From Synechococcus sp. RSCCF101 (GTDB lineage: Bacteria; Cyanobacteriota; Cyanobacteriia; PCC-6307; Cyanobiaceae): 64,000 nucleotides of DNA. The stretch covers positions 1,736,001-1,800,000 of the forward strand of contig NZ_CP035632.1 of NCBI RefSeq assembly GCF_008807075.1, given 5' to 3'. The notes under the pieces are model-generated. The model was not told where the DNA came from and searched no databases. It saw only the letters and a program-made list of their open reading frames with translations. Below are positions 8,525 to 19,388 of the stretch, piece after piece (within the stretch, counting starts at the first letter, position 1; each line of letters begins with the position of its first letter). The translations under genes were made by a program, and so were the position numbers.

Positions 8525-11524
8525 TTGCCTGAACGCCGTCGTCATCAGCGCGCGCTCAGGTTGCTTGCAGCCTGCGGTTGGCTGGCCGCTCTGCATCCTT
8601 GTCCTGCATGGGCCAGCGAGAGTCCCGAACAGGAGTCGGTTCCCGCCTCTGTCGAGCCGTCGCTTCAGGAGCCCCCGGTCGAGCTTCGTCTCAGGGCCGA
8701 CCAGCAGCGCCTCGACCAGGCCCGCAACCGCTATCTGGCCATCGGACGCGCCAGCGCGGTCATCGCGGGGGGCCGCCTGGAGGCGGACCGCATCGAGTTC
8801 GATCTCACCACCCGCACCCTGTGGGCGAGAGGCAGCGTGCGCTTCCGCCGCGGTGATCAGTACCTGCAGGCAAGCAGTCTGCGCTTCAACACCCTGCAGA
8901 ACGAGGGAGAACTGCGGGATGTCTACGGGGTGCTCGATCTGGAGACGGCTCCGGCCGACCTGCAGCTGAACAGCAGCCAACCTGAGGCCGCTGAACCTGC
9001 CGATGCAGCAGCACAGCCAGGAGTCAACGGCCCGCGGAGGCCCGCTGAGCCCTCGGCCGAGGTCGACTCGGTCCCTGAGCCGGAGCCGCCCCCCCTGGGG
9101 CCGGTCGCCTGTCCACCCGATCTACCGCCGGTTCCCGACTGGCATCCCCATCCCTGGGCCGCCACCGTCTGGGGCGGCCAGATGACCGATTCCAATTTCG
9201 GTGACACCTTCATCTTCAACGGACGGCTCCGCCCCGAGACGCTCCTGGGGGTGGGGTTGCAGCGACGGCTGCTGCGGGCGGGCCCGTTCGCCCTGGAGCT
9301 GGACACCAACCTGATGAGCCACGTCGCCGCCTCCCAGGAGGGCGGCTTCAACCAGAGCGACCCCTTCGCGGACACCCCCGCCCAGAGCTTCGCGGAAGTC
9401 ACCGGTGGGCTCGGACTGCGGGTCTGGGCGCGGCCCTGGCTGAGCCTGGCCGTGGTGGAAGGGGTGAGCTGGAACAGCTCGCTCAGCAACTACGAACGCA
9501 CCTTCCGGGAGAACTCCGCTCAGCTGCTCAACTACCTCGGCTTCGAAGTGGAGGCCAAGGTCAATCAGCGCTTGTCAGCGGTGGGCCGCATCCACCACCG
9601 CTCCGGCGCCTTCGGCACCTACAGCGGCGTGCGCGAGGGCAGCAACGCCTACCTGCTGGGTGTGCGCTACCGCTGGGGGGAACAGAGACCTCCGATCGCT
9701 CAGGCCCCCGTTCCGCCTCCGCTCGGCTGCCCCGATCCCTACCGGGACAGCCGGCCGGACCCCTCCTCCCTCCAGGAGCGCCTGGAGACGGTGGCGATGG
9801 GGGCCGATCCGATCGAGAGCACCCGACCGGAGCCGCCCGCGCCGAGGCCCGCGCCGGAACGAACCCTGCGGCAGCAGGAGGAGGCCCGGGAGCAGGCCAT
9901 CGCCGCGATCGACCAACGCATCGACAGCATCCAGCTCCGCCAGAGGCTGAAGGTGGAGCGTCGGATCGGCCTCTCCGACGACGACTCACGCAACGCCGCC
10001 GAGTTCAACGACTTCGGAGGCATCCGCCCGACCCAGCTGCGGAACCTGGAGCGCGAGGAGCTGGTGAAGGGCTCCATCAGCCGCTGGCGCATCCAGGCCA
10101 GCCGGGTGCGCATCACGCCGGAGGGGTGGCGCGCGGAGCGCATGGCCTTCAGCAACGACCCCTACACCCCGGCCCAGACCTGGGTGGATTCAGAGAATGT
10201 GGTGGCGGTGCAGGACGAGAACGGCGACACCCTGATCACGGCGGATCGCAACCGGCTGATCGTCGAGAACCGGCTGCCGATTCCGGTGTCCCGGCAGCAG
10301 CGCATCCGTCAGGAGGAGGAGGTCGAGAACCGCTGGGTCTTCGGGATCGACAACGAGGACCGGGACGGGTTCTTCATCGGACGGCGGATGGAGCCGATCG
10401 AACTCGGCGAGGCCCTGGAGCTGCAGCTGGAACCCCAGGTGATGGTGCAGCGGGCCATCGACGGTGAGACCGACAGCTACATCGCACCGGGGTCCGCCAT
10501 CGGCAGCAGCAAGGTGACCCAGCCCACCGACGGCAGCGATCTGTTCGGCCTCGAGGCCCGTCTGCGGGGCGAACTTCTGGGATTGAACACGGACGCCCGG
10601 CTTGAGCTGACCACCCTGAACCCCGACAACCTCCCCAACGGCACCCGGGCCCAGCTCGACCTGGACCGCAGCGTCCGGCTGCCGCTGCTCGGCCCGACCA
10701 CGGCCCGACTCTTCGGTGCCTACCGCCTCCGCGTCTGGAACGGATCCCTCGGCGAGCAGGACGTGTACTCCGCCTACGGCTTCTCGCTGGAGCAACGCCG
10801 CGAGTGGCGCTGGGGCAAGCTCGCCAATTCCGCCTTCTGGCGGACAGGCATCAGCAACGTCAACAGCGAGGGATTCGACAGCGACAACCTGCTCGATCTC
10901 TGGCGCTTCAACGCCATCGGCTCGATCAACAGCAGCTATCCCCTCTGGCGGGGGAAGCCGGCTGAACGGACACCACAGGCCGCCTATCGCTACTCGCCGG
11001 TGCCGATCGTGCCGGGGCTGGATCTGCGCAGCAACCTGCGCGTGCGCGTCTCCGCCTTCAGCGACGGCCGCTCCCAGAACACCCTGTCCCTCACCGGTGG
11101 TCCGACCCTCACCCTCGGCACCTTCAGCAAGCCGGTGCTGGACTTCACCCAGCTGACCCTCACCGGCGGCGGCACGTTGCGGCAGGGGGCCAGCCCCTTC
11201 AGCTTCGATCGGGCCGTCGATCTGGGAACGGTGGGCATCGGTCTCAAGCAGCAGATCGCCGGCCCGCTGCTGCTGAACGCGGGTGTGGGCCTCAACGTGG
11301 ACCCCAACTCCGAGTTCTACGGCGATGTGACCGATTCCTTGGTGGAGGTGCGCTGGCAGCGTCGCTCCTATGACTTCGGCTTCTACTACAACCCCTATCG
11401 CGGCATCGGCGGATTCCGCTTCCGCCTGAATGACTTCACCTTCAAGGGCACAGGCGTTCCCTTCGTCCCCTACACACCCGGTGCACCCGAGCTCGATCCG
11501 GGCCTCCGGCCAAGCCTCTTCTAG
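8525..11524 (+). CDS. DUF3769 protein, LptD/OstA-like outer-membrane beta-barrel
   Basis: Large (999 residues) protein probably inserting lipopolysaccharide into, or otherwise building, the outer membrane. Starting at TTG 8525 gives a signal peptide (LRLLAACGWLAALHPCPAWA) cleaved near residue 30. An OstA/LptA-like beta-jellyroll lies at about residues 55-145 (IAGGRLEADRIEFDLTTRTL, ARGSVRFRRGDQYLQAS). A Pro/Glu-rich linker follows, then a long barrel-like region rich in alternating strands and ending GGFRFRLNDFTFKGTGVPF, the DUF3769 C-terminus. An internal cyanobacterial insert (about 415-520) is charged and helical. It corresponds to the gene following psbI in Synechococcus-type genomes. The assignment to LPS assembly is by family resemblance, not proven. 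Confidence 0.82.
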   Translation: MPERRRHQRALRLLAACGWLAALHPCPAWASESPEQESVPASVEPSLQEPPVELRLRADQQRLDQARNRYLAIGRASAVIAGGRLEADRIEFDLTTRTLWARGSVRFRRGDQYLQASSLRFNTLQNEGELRDVYGVLDLETAPADLQLNSSQPEAAEPADAAAQPGVNGPRRPAEPSAEVDSVPEPEPPPLGPVACPPDLPPVPDWHPHPWAATVWGGQMTDSNFGDTFIFNGRLRPETLLGVGLQRRLLRAGPFALELDTNLMSHVAASQEGGFNQSDPFADTPAQSFAEVTGGLGLRVWARPWLSLAVVEGVSWNSSLSNYERTFRENSAQLLNYLGFEVEAKVNQRLSAVGRIHHRSGAFGTYSGVREGSNAYLLGVRYRWGEQRPPIAQAPVPPPLGCPDPYRDSRPDPSSLQERLETVAMGADPIESTRPEPPAPRPAPERTLRQQEEAREQAIAAIDQRIDSIQLRQRLKVERRIGLSDDDSRNAAEFNDFGGIRPTQLRNLEREELVKGSISRWRIQASRVRITPEGWRAERMAFSNDPYTPAQTWVDSENVVAVQDENGDTLITADRNRLIVENRLPIPVSRQQRIRQEEEVENRWVFGIDNEDRDGFFIGRRMEPIELGEALELQLEPQVMVQRAIDGETDSYIAPGSAIGSSKVTQPTDGSDLFGLEARLRGELLGLNTDARLELTTLNPDNLPNGTRAQLDLDRSVRLPLLGPTTARLFGAYRLRVWNGSLGEQDVYSAYGFSLEQRREWRWGKLANSAFWRTGISNVNSEGFDSDNLLDLWRFNAIGSINSSYPLWRGKPAERTPQAAYRYSPVPIVPGLDLRSNLRVRVSAFSDGRSQNTLSLTGGPTLTLGTFSKPVLDFTQLTLTGGGTLRQGASPFSFDRAVDLGTVGIGLKQQIAGPLLLNAGVGLNVDPNSEFYGDVTDSLVEVRWQRRSYDFGFYYNPYRGIGGFRFRLNDFTFKGTGVPFVPYTPGAPELDPGLRPSLF

Positions 11525-11554
11525 CCCAGCCCACGGCAGGGCCGCTCAGGCTGC

Positions 11555-12151
11555 TCAGGGGAGCGGAGGGAGCGGTGGCGGGCCATCGACATCCTCACCG
11601 CCGATGATCAGATGGCTGCCGGTGAGATCGGCGCCGGCGATGCGCAGCCCCTCCACCTGCACGCCCGGGGCGTAGGCGTGGATCACCACCGCGTCGCTGA
11701 GATCGGCGTGTCGCAGATCCGTCGCGGCGAGGGTGGCGTTGGTGAGGGTCGCTCCCCGGAGCCGGGCGCCTTCCAGCCGGGCCGCACTGAGATCAGCCCC
11801 CTCCAGGTTGGCGGCGCTGAGATCCGCTCCACGCAGATCGGCCTCTCTGAGATCCACTCCGATCAGATGGGCCCCCCTCAGATCGGCCCCGCGCAGATCG
11901 CACGCCCGGCAGGCGCCATCACGGAGCAGTCGCTCGCGCGGTGGGCCGTAGGGCAGCACCTCCAGAGCCAGCACCCGGGGGGGCGAGGCGGGGGCGCTGG
12001 CCCCGGACTCCCCGGCCGCCACACGGGGCTCCGTGGCCAGCACTCCGAGCGCGAGCCCGGCCACCAGGAGCACACCCATGGGCCGGCGGGTCAGCCAGCC
12101 GGGAACCCATGGACGTCCCTCTCTGGACCACTTCCGGCAACCCCAATCCAT
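11555..12151 (-). CDS. Exported pentapeptide-repeat protein
   Basis: Residues about 85-165 are tandem A(D/N)LxG pentapeptides (ADLRGAHLIG, ADLSAANLEG and so on), which fold into a right-handed quadrilateral beta-helix. The N-terminus contains a basic stretch then MGVLLVAGLALGVLATEPRV, a signal peptide, so the protein is probably lumenal or periplasmic. Translation may start at the ATG at 12151 or, more like a normal signal peptide, at the internal ATG at 12079. A CRAC cysteine pair opens the repeat domain, a feature seen in other exported cyanobacterial pentapeptide proteins. Function unknown. It is convergent with the DUF3769 gene. Confidence 0.8.
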   Translation of the reverse strand: MDWGCRKWSREGRPWVPGWLTRRPMGVLLVAGLALGVLATEPRVAAGESGASAPASPPRVLALEVLPYGPPRERLLRDGACRACDLRGADLRGAHLIGVDLREADLRGADLSAANLEGADLSAARLEGARLRGATLTNATLAATDLRHADLSDAVVIHAYAPGVQVEGLRIAGADLTGSHLIIGGEDVDGPPPLPPLP

Positions 12152-12206
12152 GCCACTTCTCCAACCGCCTACCCACGGTCTAGTGCAAACGGGCCGTGGC
12201 CGCAGA

Positions 12207-12842
12207 TCAGGAGCGGAAGCCGTTCAGGTACGGCAGCGCCGCCTGGGTGGCCGCCAGGCTCGACCCGTTGGCCAGCAACTGGGACGTGCCATCCCAGCGG
12301 CCGGAGAGCAGCATCTGCCGGGGACCGGCGGGAAGACTGAGCGACAGGGTCAGCTCACCGGTGGCTGCCGAGAGCGTCTCATCAGCCACCGACAGGTGCC
12401 AGGCCCAGTCGGGATGGGCCTCCACCGCATCCTGAAGAGCGTGAATCCGCTGGCTGGTGCCGCAGAGGCAGGGGATGCCCAGGGCCAGGCCGTTGCCGAA
12501 GAAGATCTCGGCGAAGCTCTCGGCGACGATCGCGCGGATGCCCCAGCGGAGCAGCGCCTGCGGAGCGTGTTCACGGCTGGAACCGCAGCCGAAATTGCCG
12601 TTCACCACGAGGATCGAGGCGCCCTGGTTCACCGGCCGATCAAAGGGATGAGCGCCCTGGAGCTCCTGACGGTCATCGGCGAAGACCTGAGCGCCCAGGC
12701 CCTGGAAACTCACGCATTTGAGGAACCGGGCCGGAATGATCCGGTCGGTGTCGATGTCGTTGCCGCGCAGGACCATGGCGCGCCCGCTGACCTCGGAAAC
12801 CGGGCCCTTGGGCAGGACGGGAGCAGGCGGGGAGAGGGTCAC
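12207..12842 (-). CDS. leuD: 3-isopropylmalate dehydratase, small subunit
   Basis: Forms with LeuC the isomerase converting 2-isopropylmalate to 3-isopropylmalate in leucine synthesis. The 211 residues show the swivel-domain signatures GNDIDTDRIIPARFLK near residue 28 and the loop GCGSSREHAPQAL, which contacts the substrate. It ends in the conserved hydrophobic helix region. It lies 64 bases downstream of leuC on the same strand, evidently the same operon. The N-terminal first 15 residues are variable. Confidence 0.96.
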   Translation of the reverse strand: MTLSPPAPVLPKGPVSEVSGRAMVLRGNDIDTDRIIPARFLKCVSFQGLGAQVFADDRQELQGAHPFDRPVNQGASILVVNGNFGCGSSREHAPQALLRWGIRAIVAESFAEIFFGNGLALGIPCLCGTSQRIHALQDAVEAHPDWAWHLSVADETLSAATGELTLSLSLPAGPRQMLLSGRWDGTSQLLANGSSLAATQAALPYLNGFRS

Positions 12843-12906
12843 GATGAAGGAGAGGATGGAACGGAACGCGGTCCGGGGCGGCAGTGGAGTGCTGCAGGCC
12901 GGACGG

Positions 12907-14310
<1,404 letters not shown>

Positions 14311-14337
14311 CGGTTCTCCAGACGTCGATTGTGAAGG

Positions 14338-15666
14338 CTAGGACCCGGGGGGAGGCGGATCGCCCGGCTCCAGCAGCGCCAGGCGCAGCCGATCGAGGGC
14401 CGCGGCCACGCTCAGCTGCTGAATGCCCTGACGGCCGCGCCGCGCGCTGAAGCGGAGCTCCTGCGCGTGGGTGCCGCCCGGGCCGGCGAGGGCCAGGTGA
14501 ACAAGGCCGACGGGCTTGTCCAGCGTGCCGCCGCCCGGACCCGCCACACCGCTGAGCGCCAGGGCCCAGTCGCTGCGGAAGCGACGCCTCACGCCCTCCG
14601 CCATGGCCGCGGCCACCGGATCGGAGACGGCCCCGTGACGCTCGAGCAGGGCCGGATCCACATCGAGCAGCTGCTGCTTGATGGGATTGGCGTAGGCGAT
14701 CACACCTCCGAGGAAGACATCGGAGGCGCCGGGAACCGCCGTGAGGGCCACGCCGAGGCCGCCACCGCTGCAGGATTCCGCCACGGCAAGGGTCTGGCGG
14801 CGGCGGCGCAGCAGCTCCAGCACCACGGAGGCCAGGCTGTCGCCGTCCACCCCGTAGCAGCAGGAACCGGTCCGTTTGCGGATCTCCATCTCCAGGGGCT
14901 CGAGGGCTGCAGCGGCCTCGGCGCTGCCCGGGGCCCGGGCGGACAGGCGCAGCACAACCTCTCCCAGGCCGGCATAGGGCGCCACGGTCGGGTTCTCCAG
15001 GGCCATCAGATCACGCACCCGGTCCGTCAGGGCGGATTCCGAGAGCCCCGAGAAGCGCAGCGTCCGATGCCGGATCACACCATCGACCCCGGCCCGGCTG
15101 GCCAGCCAGCCCGCGGCGGTGGCCTCCCACATCGCCCGCATCTCGGCGGGGACCCCAGGGAACGTGAGCACGGTGAATCCGTCCACCACCGGGAAGTCGA
15201 CGCGGCGGGGATCGGGCGTCCAGATCATGCCGGGGGCCGAACCCACCGGATTGGGCAGCAGCGTCGCGCTGGGAGGGAGCAGGGCCTGTCGGCGCAGAGC
15301 GGGATCGGGCCGACGGCCCAGCTGGAGAGCCCGGTCCTGCAGCTCCTGCCAGAGGGCCGGCCGCTCCTCCAGCGGCTCGCCGAAGGTGTCCGCCAGCGTC
15401 GCCGCGGTGAGATCGTCCGGCGTGGGGCCCAGTCCGCCGGTGGTGATCAGGAAGCGGCAGCGACCGGCCGCCTCACGCACCATGGCGGCGAGGCGCTCCG
15501 GGTTGTCGCCCACCACACCCTGGCGGTAGTGGGGCAGGGCCAGGGCGGAGAGTCGCTCAGCGAGCCAGCGGGCGTTGCCGTTGAGGATCGAGCCGACCAG
15601 CAGCTCGGTTCCCACGCAGAGCACCTCGGCCGCATGGGCGGGCCACGGCGAACGGTCGGGGCTCAT
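14338..15666 (-). CDS. cinA: CinA family protein (nicotinamide-nucleotide amidase)
   Basis: Two-domain protein linked to competence/damage induction in some bacteria and to pyridine-nucleotide salvage. Residues about 12-180 are the MoCF-type domain ([33 protein letters not shown]). Residues about 275-430 are the CinA amidase domain ([45 protein letters not shown]) with the catalytic Ser in AESCSGG. The 442-residue length is normal for the long form, so both ADP-ribose pyrophosphatase-like and NMN deamidase activities are expected. The ATG overlaps the stop of the upstream transferase gene by 4 bases. Confidence 0.94.
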   Translation of the reverse strand: MSPDRSPWPAHAAEVLCVGTELLVGSILNGNARWLAERLSALALPHYRQGVVGDNPERLAAMVREAAGRCRFLITTGGLGPTPDDLTAATLADTFGEPLEERPALWQELQDRALQLGRRPDPALRRQALLPPSATLLPNPVGSAPGMIWTPDPRRVDFPVVDGFTVLTFPGVPAEMRAMWEATAAGWLASRAGVDGVIRHRTLRFSGLSESALTDRVRDLMALENPTVAPYAGLGEVVLRLSARAPGSAEAAAALEPLEMEIRKRTGSCCYGVDGDSLASVVLELLRRRRQTLAVAESCSGGGLGVALTAVPGASDVFLGGVIAYANPIKQQLLDVDPALLERHGAVSDPVAAAMAEGVRRRFRSDWALALSGVAGPGGGTLDKPVGLVHLALAGPGGTHAQELRFSARRGRQGIQQLSVAAALDRLRLALLEPGDPPPPGS

Positions 15667-16823
15667 GCTCCGGAACCCGGGCCGCGCACCGCATCCTCCC
15701 TGGCCACTCCGGGCTCATCGGGCATCGGCGAGGCGCCGGCCACGTTGCGCTCCGACGCCAGGGCCAGCCGACGACGGCAGTAGACCACCACGCCCACGAG
15801 GATGGCCGTGGCCAGGGCAAGCCAGAGAAAGCGCATCTCGGCATTGGCCACCACCAGAGCGAGAGCCGCCAGCCACTGAGTGAACACGTAGATCAGCAGC
15901 ACCGTGAGGCGGTGGCTGAAGCCGGCCCGGAGCAGCCGATGGTGCAGGTGGCGGCGATCGGGGTGAAAGGGGGAGTGGCCCTCGCTGAGCCGGCCCATGA
16001 TCACCGCGGACATGTCGGCCAGAGGCAGCGACAGGATCAGAAGCGGCAGCAGCAGGCTGACGCTGGTGAGACCCTTGGCGGGGCCGACGATGCTGATCGC
16101 CGCCAGAGTGAATCCGAGGAAATAGGACCCTCCGTCCCCCATGAAGATGCGGGCCGGGTTGAAGTTGTAGCGGAGGAATCCGAGGCAGGCCCCGGAGAGC
16201 GCTGCCGCCAGCAGACCTGCGGCCGGCTGATGCAGGCTGAAGCTCACCGAGAGCAGGCCGATGGCGGCGATCCCCGCCACGCCCGCCGCCAGGCCGTCCA
16301 GCCCGTCGAGCCAGTTGATGGCGTTGGTGATGCCGACCAGCCAGAGCACCGTGGCCAGCAGGCTGAGCTGGTCGGGCAGAGCCAGGGCCGTGCTGCCTTC
16401 GTGCCAGGGAAGGGCGATGGCCCCGATCCGCACCCCCTGGCTCCAGACCACCATGGCCACGGCCACCTGCCCGGCGAGACGGGGCATGGGGGGCAGGGCG
16501 AAGAGATCGTCCGCCAGACCGATCAGGAAGAAGCAGAGTCCACCGGCCAGGGTGGTCCAGATCAGCTGATCGCGGGCCGGCGGCAGAGCCCCGAACCCAC
16601 CGATGGACCAGGTGATGGCGAGGGCCAGAGCGAACCCGGCCACGATGCCGACACCACCCAGACGCACCATCGGCGTGGAGTGCTGCTTGCGGGAATCGGG
16701 CTGGTCGGTGACGCCGAACCGGAGGCCGAAGGAGCGGACCACCGGCACGACGGCGGCTGTGAGAACGGCTGCACTGGCGAAGGCGACGACCGCGGTCAGC
16801 AGGGGGCTGCTCGGTGGCGTCAC
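15663..16823 (-). CDS. WecA/MraY-family glycosyl-1-phosphate transferase
   Basis: Polytopic membrane enzyme that transfers a sugar-1-phosphate (probably GlcNAc-1-P) to undecaprenyl phosphate, starting O-antigen or other envelope glycans. The 386 residues contain about eleven hydrophobic segments. The WecA/MraY motifs are [13 protein letters not shown], the catalytic loop [43 protein letters not shown] (Mg-binding), and the cytoplasmic [11 protein letters not shown]. The last one is typical of WecA rather than MraY. It is co-oriented and overlapping with cinA. A WecG-type transferase sits separately at 32.5-33.2 kb. Confidence 0.9.
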   Translation of the reverse strand: MTPPSSPLLTAVVAFASAAVLTAAVVPVVRSFGLRFGVTDQPDSRKQHSTPMVRLGGVGIVAGFALALAITWSIGGFGALPPARDQLIWTTLAGGLCFFLIGLADDLFALPPMPRLAGQVAVAMVVWSQGVRIGAIALPWHEGSTALALPDQLSLLATVLWLVGITNAINWLDGLDGLAAGVAGIAAIGLLSVSFSLHQPAAGLLAAALSGACLGFLRYNFNPARIFMGDGGSYFLGFTLAAISIVGPAKGLTSVSLLLPLLILSLPLADMSAVIMGRLSEGHSPFHPDRRHLHHRLLRAGFSHRLTVLLIYVFTQWLAALALVVANAEMRFLWLALATAILVGVVVYCRRRLALASERNVAGASPMPDEPGVAREDAVRGPGSGA

Positions 16824-16931
16824 GGAAGAGGCAAGGGAGGGGAGCCCGGCCGGTGAGAGCGCGATCTCACGAAGGACAGAGATGTGATCCTAGGGAGCGC
16901 CACCGGAGAACCCGGTGAGCGGGGGGCAGCT

Positions 16932-18221
16932 TCAGACGGTGGCCAGTCTGCGCTCGGGCTCGTAGAGAGGGTGGGAGCGGCAGAGCTCGGCCACGCGCTC
17001 ACGGCACGAGAGCTCGATGGCGGCGTCCTCCGAATGGAGCAGCCGATCAGCGAGCACGTCGGCGACGACGCGGAAGTCCTGCTCATCGAAGCCCCGACTG
17101 GTCATGGCGGCGGTGCCGAGCCGGAGACCGCTGGTGACGAAGGGGGACTCGGGGTCGAAGGGAACGGTGTTCTTGTTGGCCGTCACGTTGACGCCGCTGA
17201 CCAGGGCATCGGCGACCTTGCCGGTCATGCCGATCGAGCGCAGATCCAGAAGCACGATGTGGTTGTCGGTGCCGCCGCTGACCACATCGATGCCCCGCTC
17301 CTGCAGGCGCGCCGCCAGCGCTCTGGCATTGGCCACCACCTGACGGGAGTACTCGCGGAATTCGGGGCGCAGAGCCTCCCCGAAGGCCACCGCCTTGGCG
17401 GCGATCACGTGCTCGAGCGGCCCGCCCTGGGTGCCCGGGAAGACCGCCTTGTCGAAGCGGCGGGCGAACTCGGCATGGCGGCAGAGCACCAGCCCACCAC
17501 GGGGGCCCCGCAGGGTCTTGTGGGTGGTGGTGGTGACCACGTCGCAGTGGGGGATCGGGCTGGGGTGGACGCCGGCGGCCACCAGCCCGGCGATGTGGGC
17601 CATGTCCGCCAGCAGATAGGCCCCGACCTCGTCGGCGATCGAGCGGAAGGCGGCGAAGTCGATCGTGCGGGGGTAGGCGGAGTAGCCGCAGATGATCAGC
17701 CGGGGACGGTGCTGCAGGGCGAGGGCACGGATGGACTCGGGGTTGAGCTGCTGCGTCTCAGGGTCCACGCCGTAGTGCACCGCCTTGAACCACTTGCCCG
17801 AGACGTTCACGGGCGAGCCATGGGTGAGGTGGCCGCCATGGGAGAGATCCATCCCGAGGATGGTGTCTCCCGGATTCAGCAGGGACAGGAAGACGGCGAA
17901 GTTGGCCTGGGCACCGCTGTGGGGCTGGACATTCGCCCAGGCGGCGCCGAAGAGTTCCCTGGCCCGCGAGATGGCGAGCTCCTCGACGGCATCGACGTGT
18001 TCGCAACCGCCGTAATAGCGCTTGTGCGGCAGGCCCTCCGCGTATTTGTTGGTCAGCACGGAACCCTGGGCCTCCATCACGGCGCGTGAGGCGAAGTTCT
18101 CGCTGGCGATCAGCTCGAGATGCTCCTGCTGCCTGCGGGTCTCGAGCCCGATCAGGGCGGCCAGCTCAGGGTCAGACGCCTGCAGCGGTGAGTTGAGCGC
18201 GATGCCGGCGCGATCCACCAT
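16932..18221 (-). CDS. glyA: Serine hydroxymethyltransferase
   Basis: PLP enzyme interconverting serine and glycine and supplying methylene-tetrahydrofolate. The 429 residues are complete. Visible are [35 protein letters not shown], and the PLP-lysine site [16 protein letters not shown]. The [10 protein letters not shown] and SGTDNH-like blocks also appear. The start ATG fits the conserved N-terminus after a short variable lead ([17 protein letters not shown]). It is transcribed alone between the transferase gene and tRNA-Arg. Confidence 0.97.
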   Translation of the reverse strand: MVDRAGIALNSPLQASDPELAALIGLETRRQQEHLELIASENFASRAVMEAQGSVLTNKYAEGLPHKRYYGGCEHVDAVEELAISRARELFGAAWANVQPHSGAQANFAVFLSLLNPGDTILGMDLSHGGHLTHGSPVNVSGKWFKAVHYGVDPETQQLNPESIRALALQHRPRLIICGYSAYPRTIDFAAFRSIADEVGAYLLADMAHIAGLVAAGVHPSPIPHCDVVTTTTHKTLRGPRGGLVLCRHAEFARRFDKAVFPGTQGGPLEHVIAAKAVAFGEALRPEFREYSRQVVANARALAARLQERGIDVVSGGTDNHIVLLDLRSIGMTGKVADALVSGVNVTANKNTVPFDPESPFVTSGLRLGTAAMTSRGFDEQDFRVVADVLADRLLHSEDAAIELSCRERVAELCRSHPLYEPERRLATV

Positions 18222-18248
18222 GGCGGTCGGTCATAGGAGTGTGAACCG

Positions 18249-18254
18249 ATCGTA
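18249..18254 (-). promoter_or_regulatory. Possible -10 element of glyA
   Basis: TACGAT on the minus strand lies 28 bases before the glyA ATG, in the short gap after tRNA-Arg. No clear -35 is seen. Confidence 0.25.
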
Positions 18255-18308
18255 GACAGAGCCCGGTGGAGGCTTCGGCCACGAATGGACCCGACAAATG
18301 GCTGGGGA

Positions 18309-18382
18309 CGCGCCTGGAGAGATTCGAACTCCCGACCCTCTGATCCGTAGTCAGATGCTCTAATCCGCTGAGCTACAGGCGC
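18309..18382 (-). tRNA. tRNA-Arg (anticodon ACG)
   Basis: A complete 74-base cloverleaf on the minus strand. The 7-bp acceptor stem is GCGCCTG/CAGGCGC with discriminator G. The D-arm contains AGCTCAGCGGATTAGAGC. The anticodon stem TCTGA/TCAGA encloses loop CTACGGA with anticodon ACG. The T-arm is the canonical GGTTCGAATC type (here GGGAGTTCGAATCTCTC). CCA is not encoded. The anticodon's A34 is expected to be deaminated to inosine for CGN decoding. Confidence 0.97.
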
Positions 18383-18503
18383 ATGGATTCATCACACCCC
18401 ATGCCCTGCCCCTCCGTCAACACCGGTGCCTGCCCCCGTTGCGCCGGGGAAGGCGTGGGCCACGGCAAGAATGGGGCCTGCACCCATCGACACGGCCCAG
18501 AGC

Positions 18504-18782
18504 ATGCCGATCCGCTGGTACGGCACCGGAGACCGGACCGACCCCACCTACCGACACTTCGAGCGGGTGGTGAACCTCTGCCTGCACGCCACCCTCTTCG
18601 CCGCGGTGAACAGCGGGCTCTGGTTCGTGCAGGAGCTGCGCCACGGCTGGAGCCATCTCGACTGGCTCACCCTGAGCTGGGGAGCCGGTCTGGTCGCCCA
18701 CGCTGTGACAGTGGTGCTGATGCGACCGGCCCCCCGGGCCGCCGGCTCCGGCGGGGACGCGCTGCCTCCCGAGACGCCATGA
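18504..18782 (+). CDS. Small 2TM-domain membrane protein
   Basis: Unknown-function protein of about 92 residues with two predicted transmembrane helices, matching the bacterial 2TM domain. It has the polar lead YRHFERVVNLCLHATLFAAV, then NSGLWFVQELRHGWSHLDWL, then the second helix LSWGAGLVAHAVTVVLM. I chose the ATG at 18504 because conservation begins there; an upstream ATG at 18426 would add a non-conserved, Ala/Pro-rich lead. Its stop overlaps the start of the DUF3181 gene (ATGA), so the pair is translationally coupled. Confidence 0.72.
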   Translation: MPIRWYGTGDRTDPTYRHFERVVNLCLHATLFAAVNSGLWFVQELRHGWSHLDWLTLSWGAGLVAHAVTVVLMRPAPRAAGSGGDALPPETP

Positions 18783-19069
18783 GCCTGAACAGCGACAGTC
18801 TGCGCGAGCTGGAACTGGCCATCGCCGACCGCCTCTACCTGCAGGTGGCCAGCTGGCACCTGTATCTGGGCGATGCGGGCCTGGCGAAGACCCTGGCGAT
18901 CGAATGCGCCGCGCGGATTGATCAGGGCAGCGTCATCGCCGCACGCCAGAGCCTGGAGGCCGTGCAGGTGCCTCTGGGCGGGGGCAGTTCGAAACTGCCC
19001 CTGGCCCGGCTTCTGCCCAGCGGCCAGCTGCGGGATCTCGAGGAGATCCTGGATGAGCTCGGCCGATAA
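18779..19069 (+). CDS. DUF3181 family protein
   Basis: Small (96 residues), soluble, helical cyanobacterial protein of unknown function. The pattern LELAIADRLYLQVASWHLYLGDAGLAKTLA, with the invariant-looking W-H-L-Y-L-G-D core, identifies the family. The C-terminal half contains LPLARLLPSGQLRDLEEIL. It is co-translated with the 2TM protein (4-base overlap), which hints at a shared process, probably at the membrane. Confidence 0.75.
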   Translation: MSLNSDSLRELELAIADRLYLQVASWHLYLGDAGLAKTLAIECAARIDQGSVIAARQSLEAVQVPLGGGSSKLPLARLLPSGQLRDLEEILDELGR

Positions 19070-19094
19070 GGTTGCCCTGCCTCCCTGAAGCGTC

Positions 19095-19358
19095 GTGCTC
19101 GTCATCGAGATCAGCAACGCCCGCGAGGTGATGCGCCGGCGGGTCGGCCGACTGGGTGAGCGGCTGATCGGCACGGTGATGGACGCTGAGGCTCAGGTGG
19201 AGAAGGCCCTGATCCAGGAGCTTGAGTCGGCCTTCCGGGAGTTCGGCATCGAGGCCCGCATCCTCTCGGTGGGCGGCGCGGCACTGGTCGGGCGGCAGCA
19301 GCTGGAACTTCCCCTGCAGGTGCGGGACGAGCGGCAGGTGCGGGCCGAGGAGGCCTGA
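19095..19358 (+). CDS. Conserved small cyanobacterial protein, function unknown
   Basis: 87 residues from a GTG start, 25 bases after the DUF3181 gene and on the same strand. The sequence VIEISNAREVMRRRVGRLGE, then LIGTVMDAEAQVEKALIQEL, reads like an alpha/beta protein with a charged amphipathic helix. There is no signal peptide, membrane segment or catalytic motif. I recall homologues only from cyanobacteria but no function. It probably forms a three-gene unit with the two genes before it. The convergent murJ gene ends 30 bases downstream. Confidence 0.65.
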   Translation: MLVIEISNAREVMRRRVGRLGERLIGTVMDAEAQVEKALIQELESAFREFGIEARILSVGGAALVGRQQLELPLQVRDERQVRAEEA

Positions 19359-19388
19359 CCCCCGGCCGGAGGGCTCCGGTCGGCGCTC

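Noticed and set aside
16888-16931. CACCGG/CCGGTG hairpin after glyA as a terminator
   Set aside because: The stem is short and no T-tract follows on the transcribed strand.
18309-18382. tRNA-Arg as an integration site of a mobile element
   Set aside because: No integrase gene, no repeated tRNA end and no atypical genes are found beside it.
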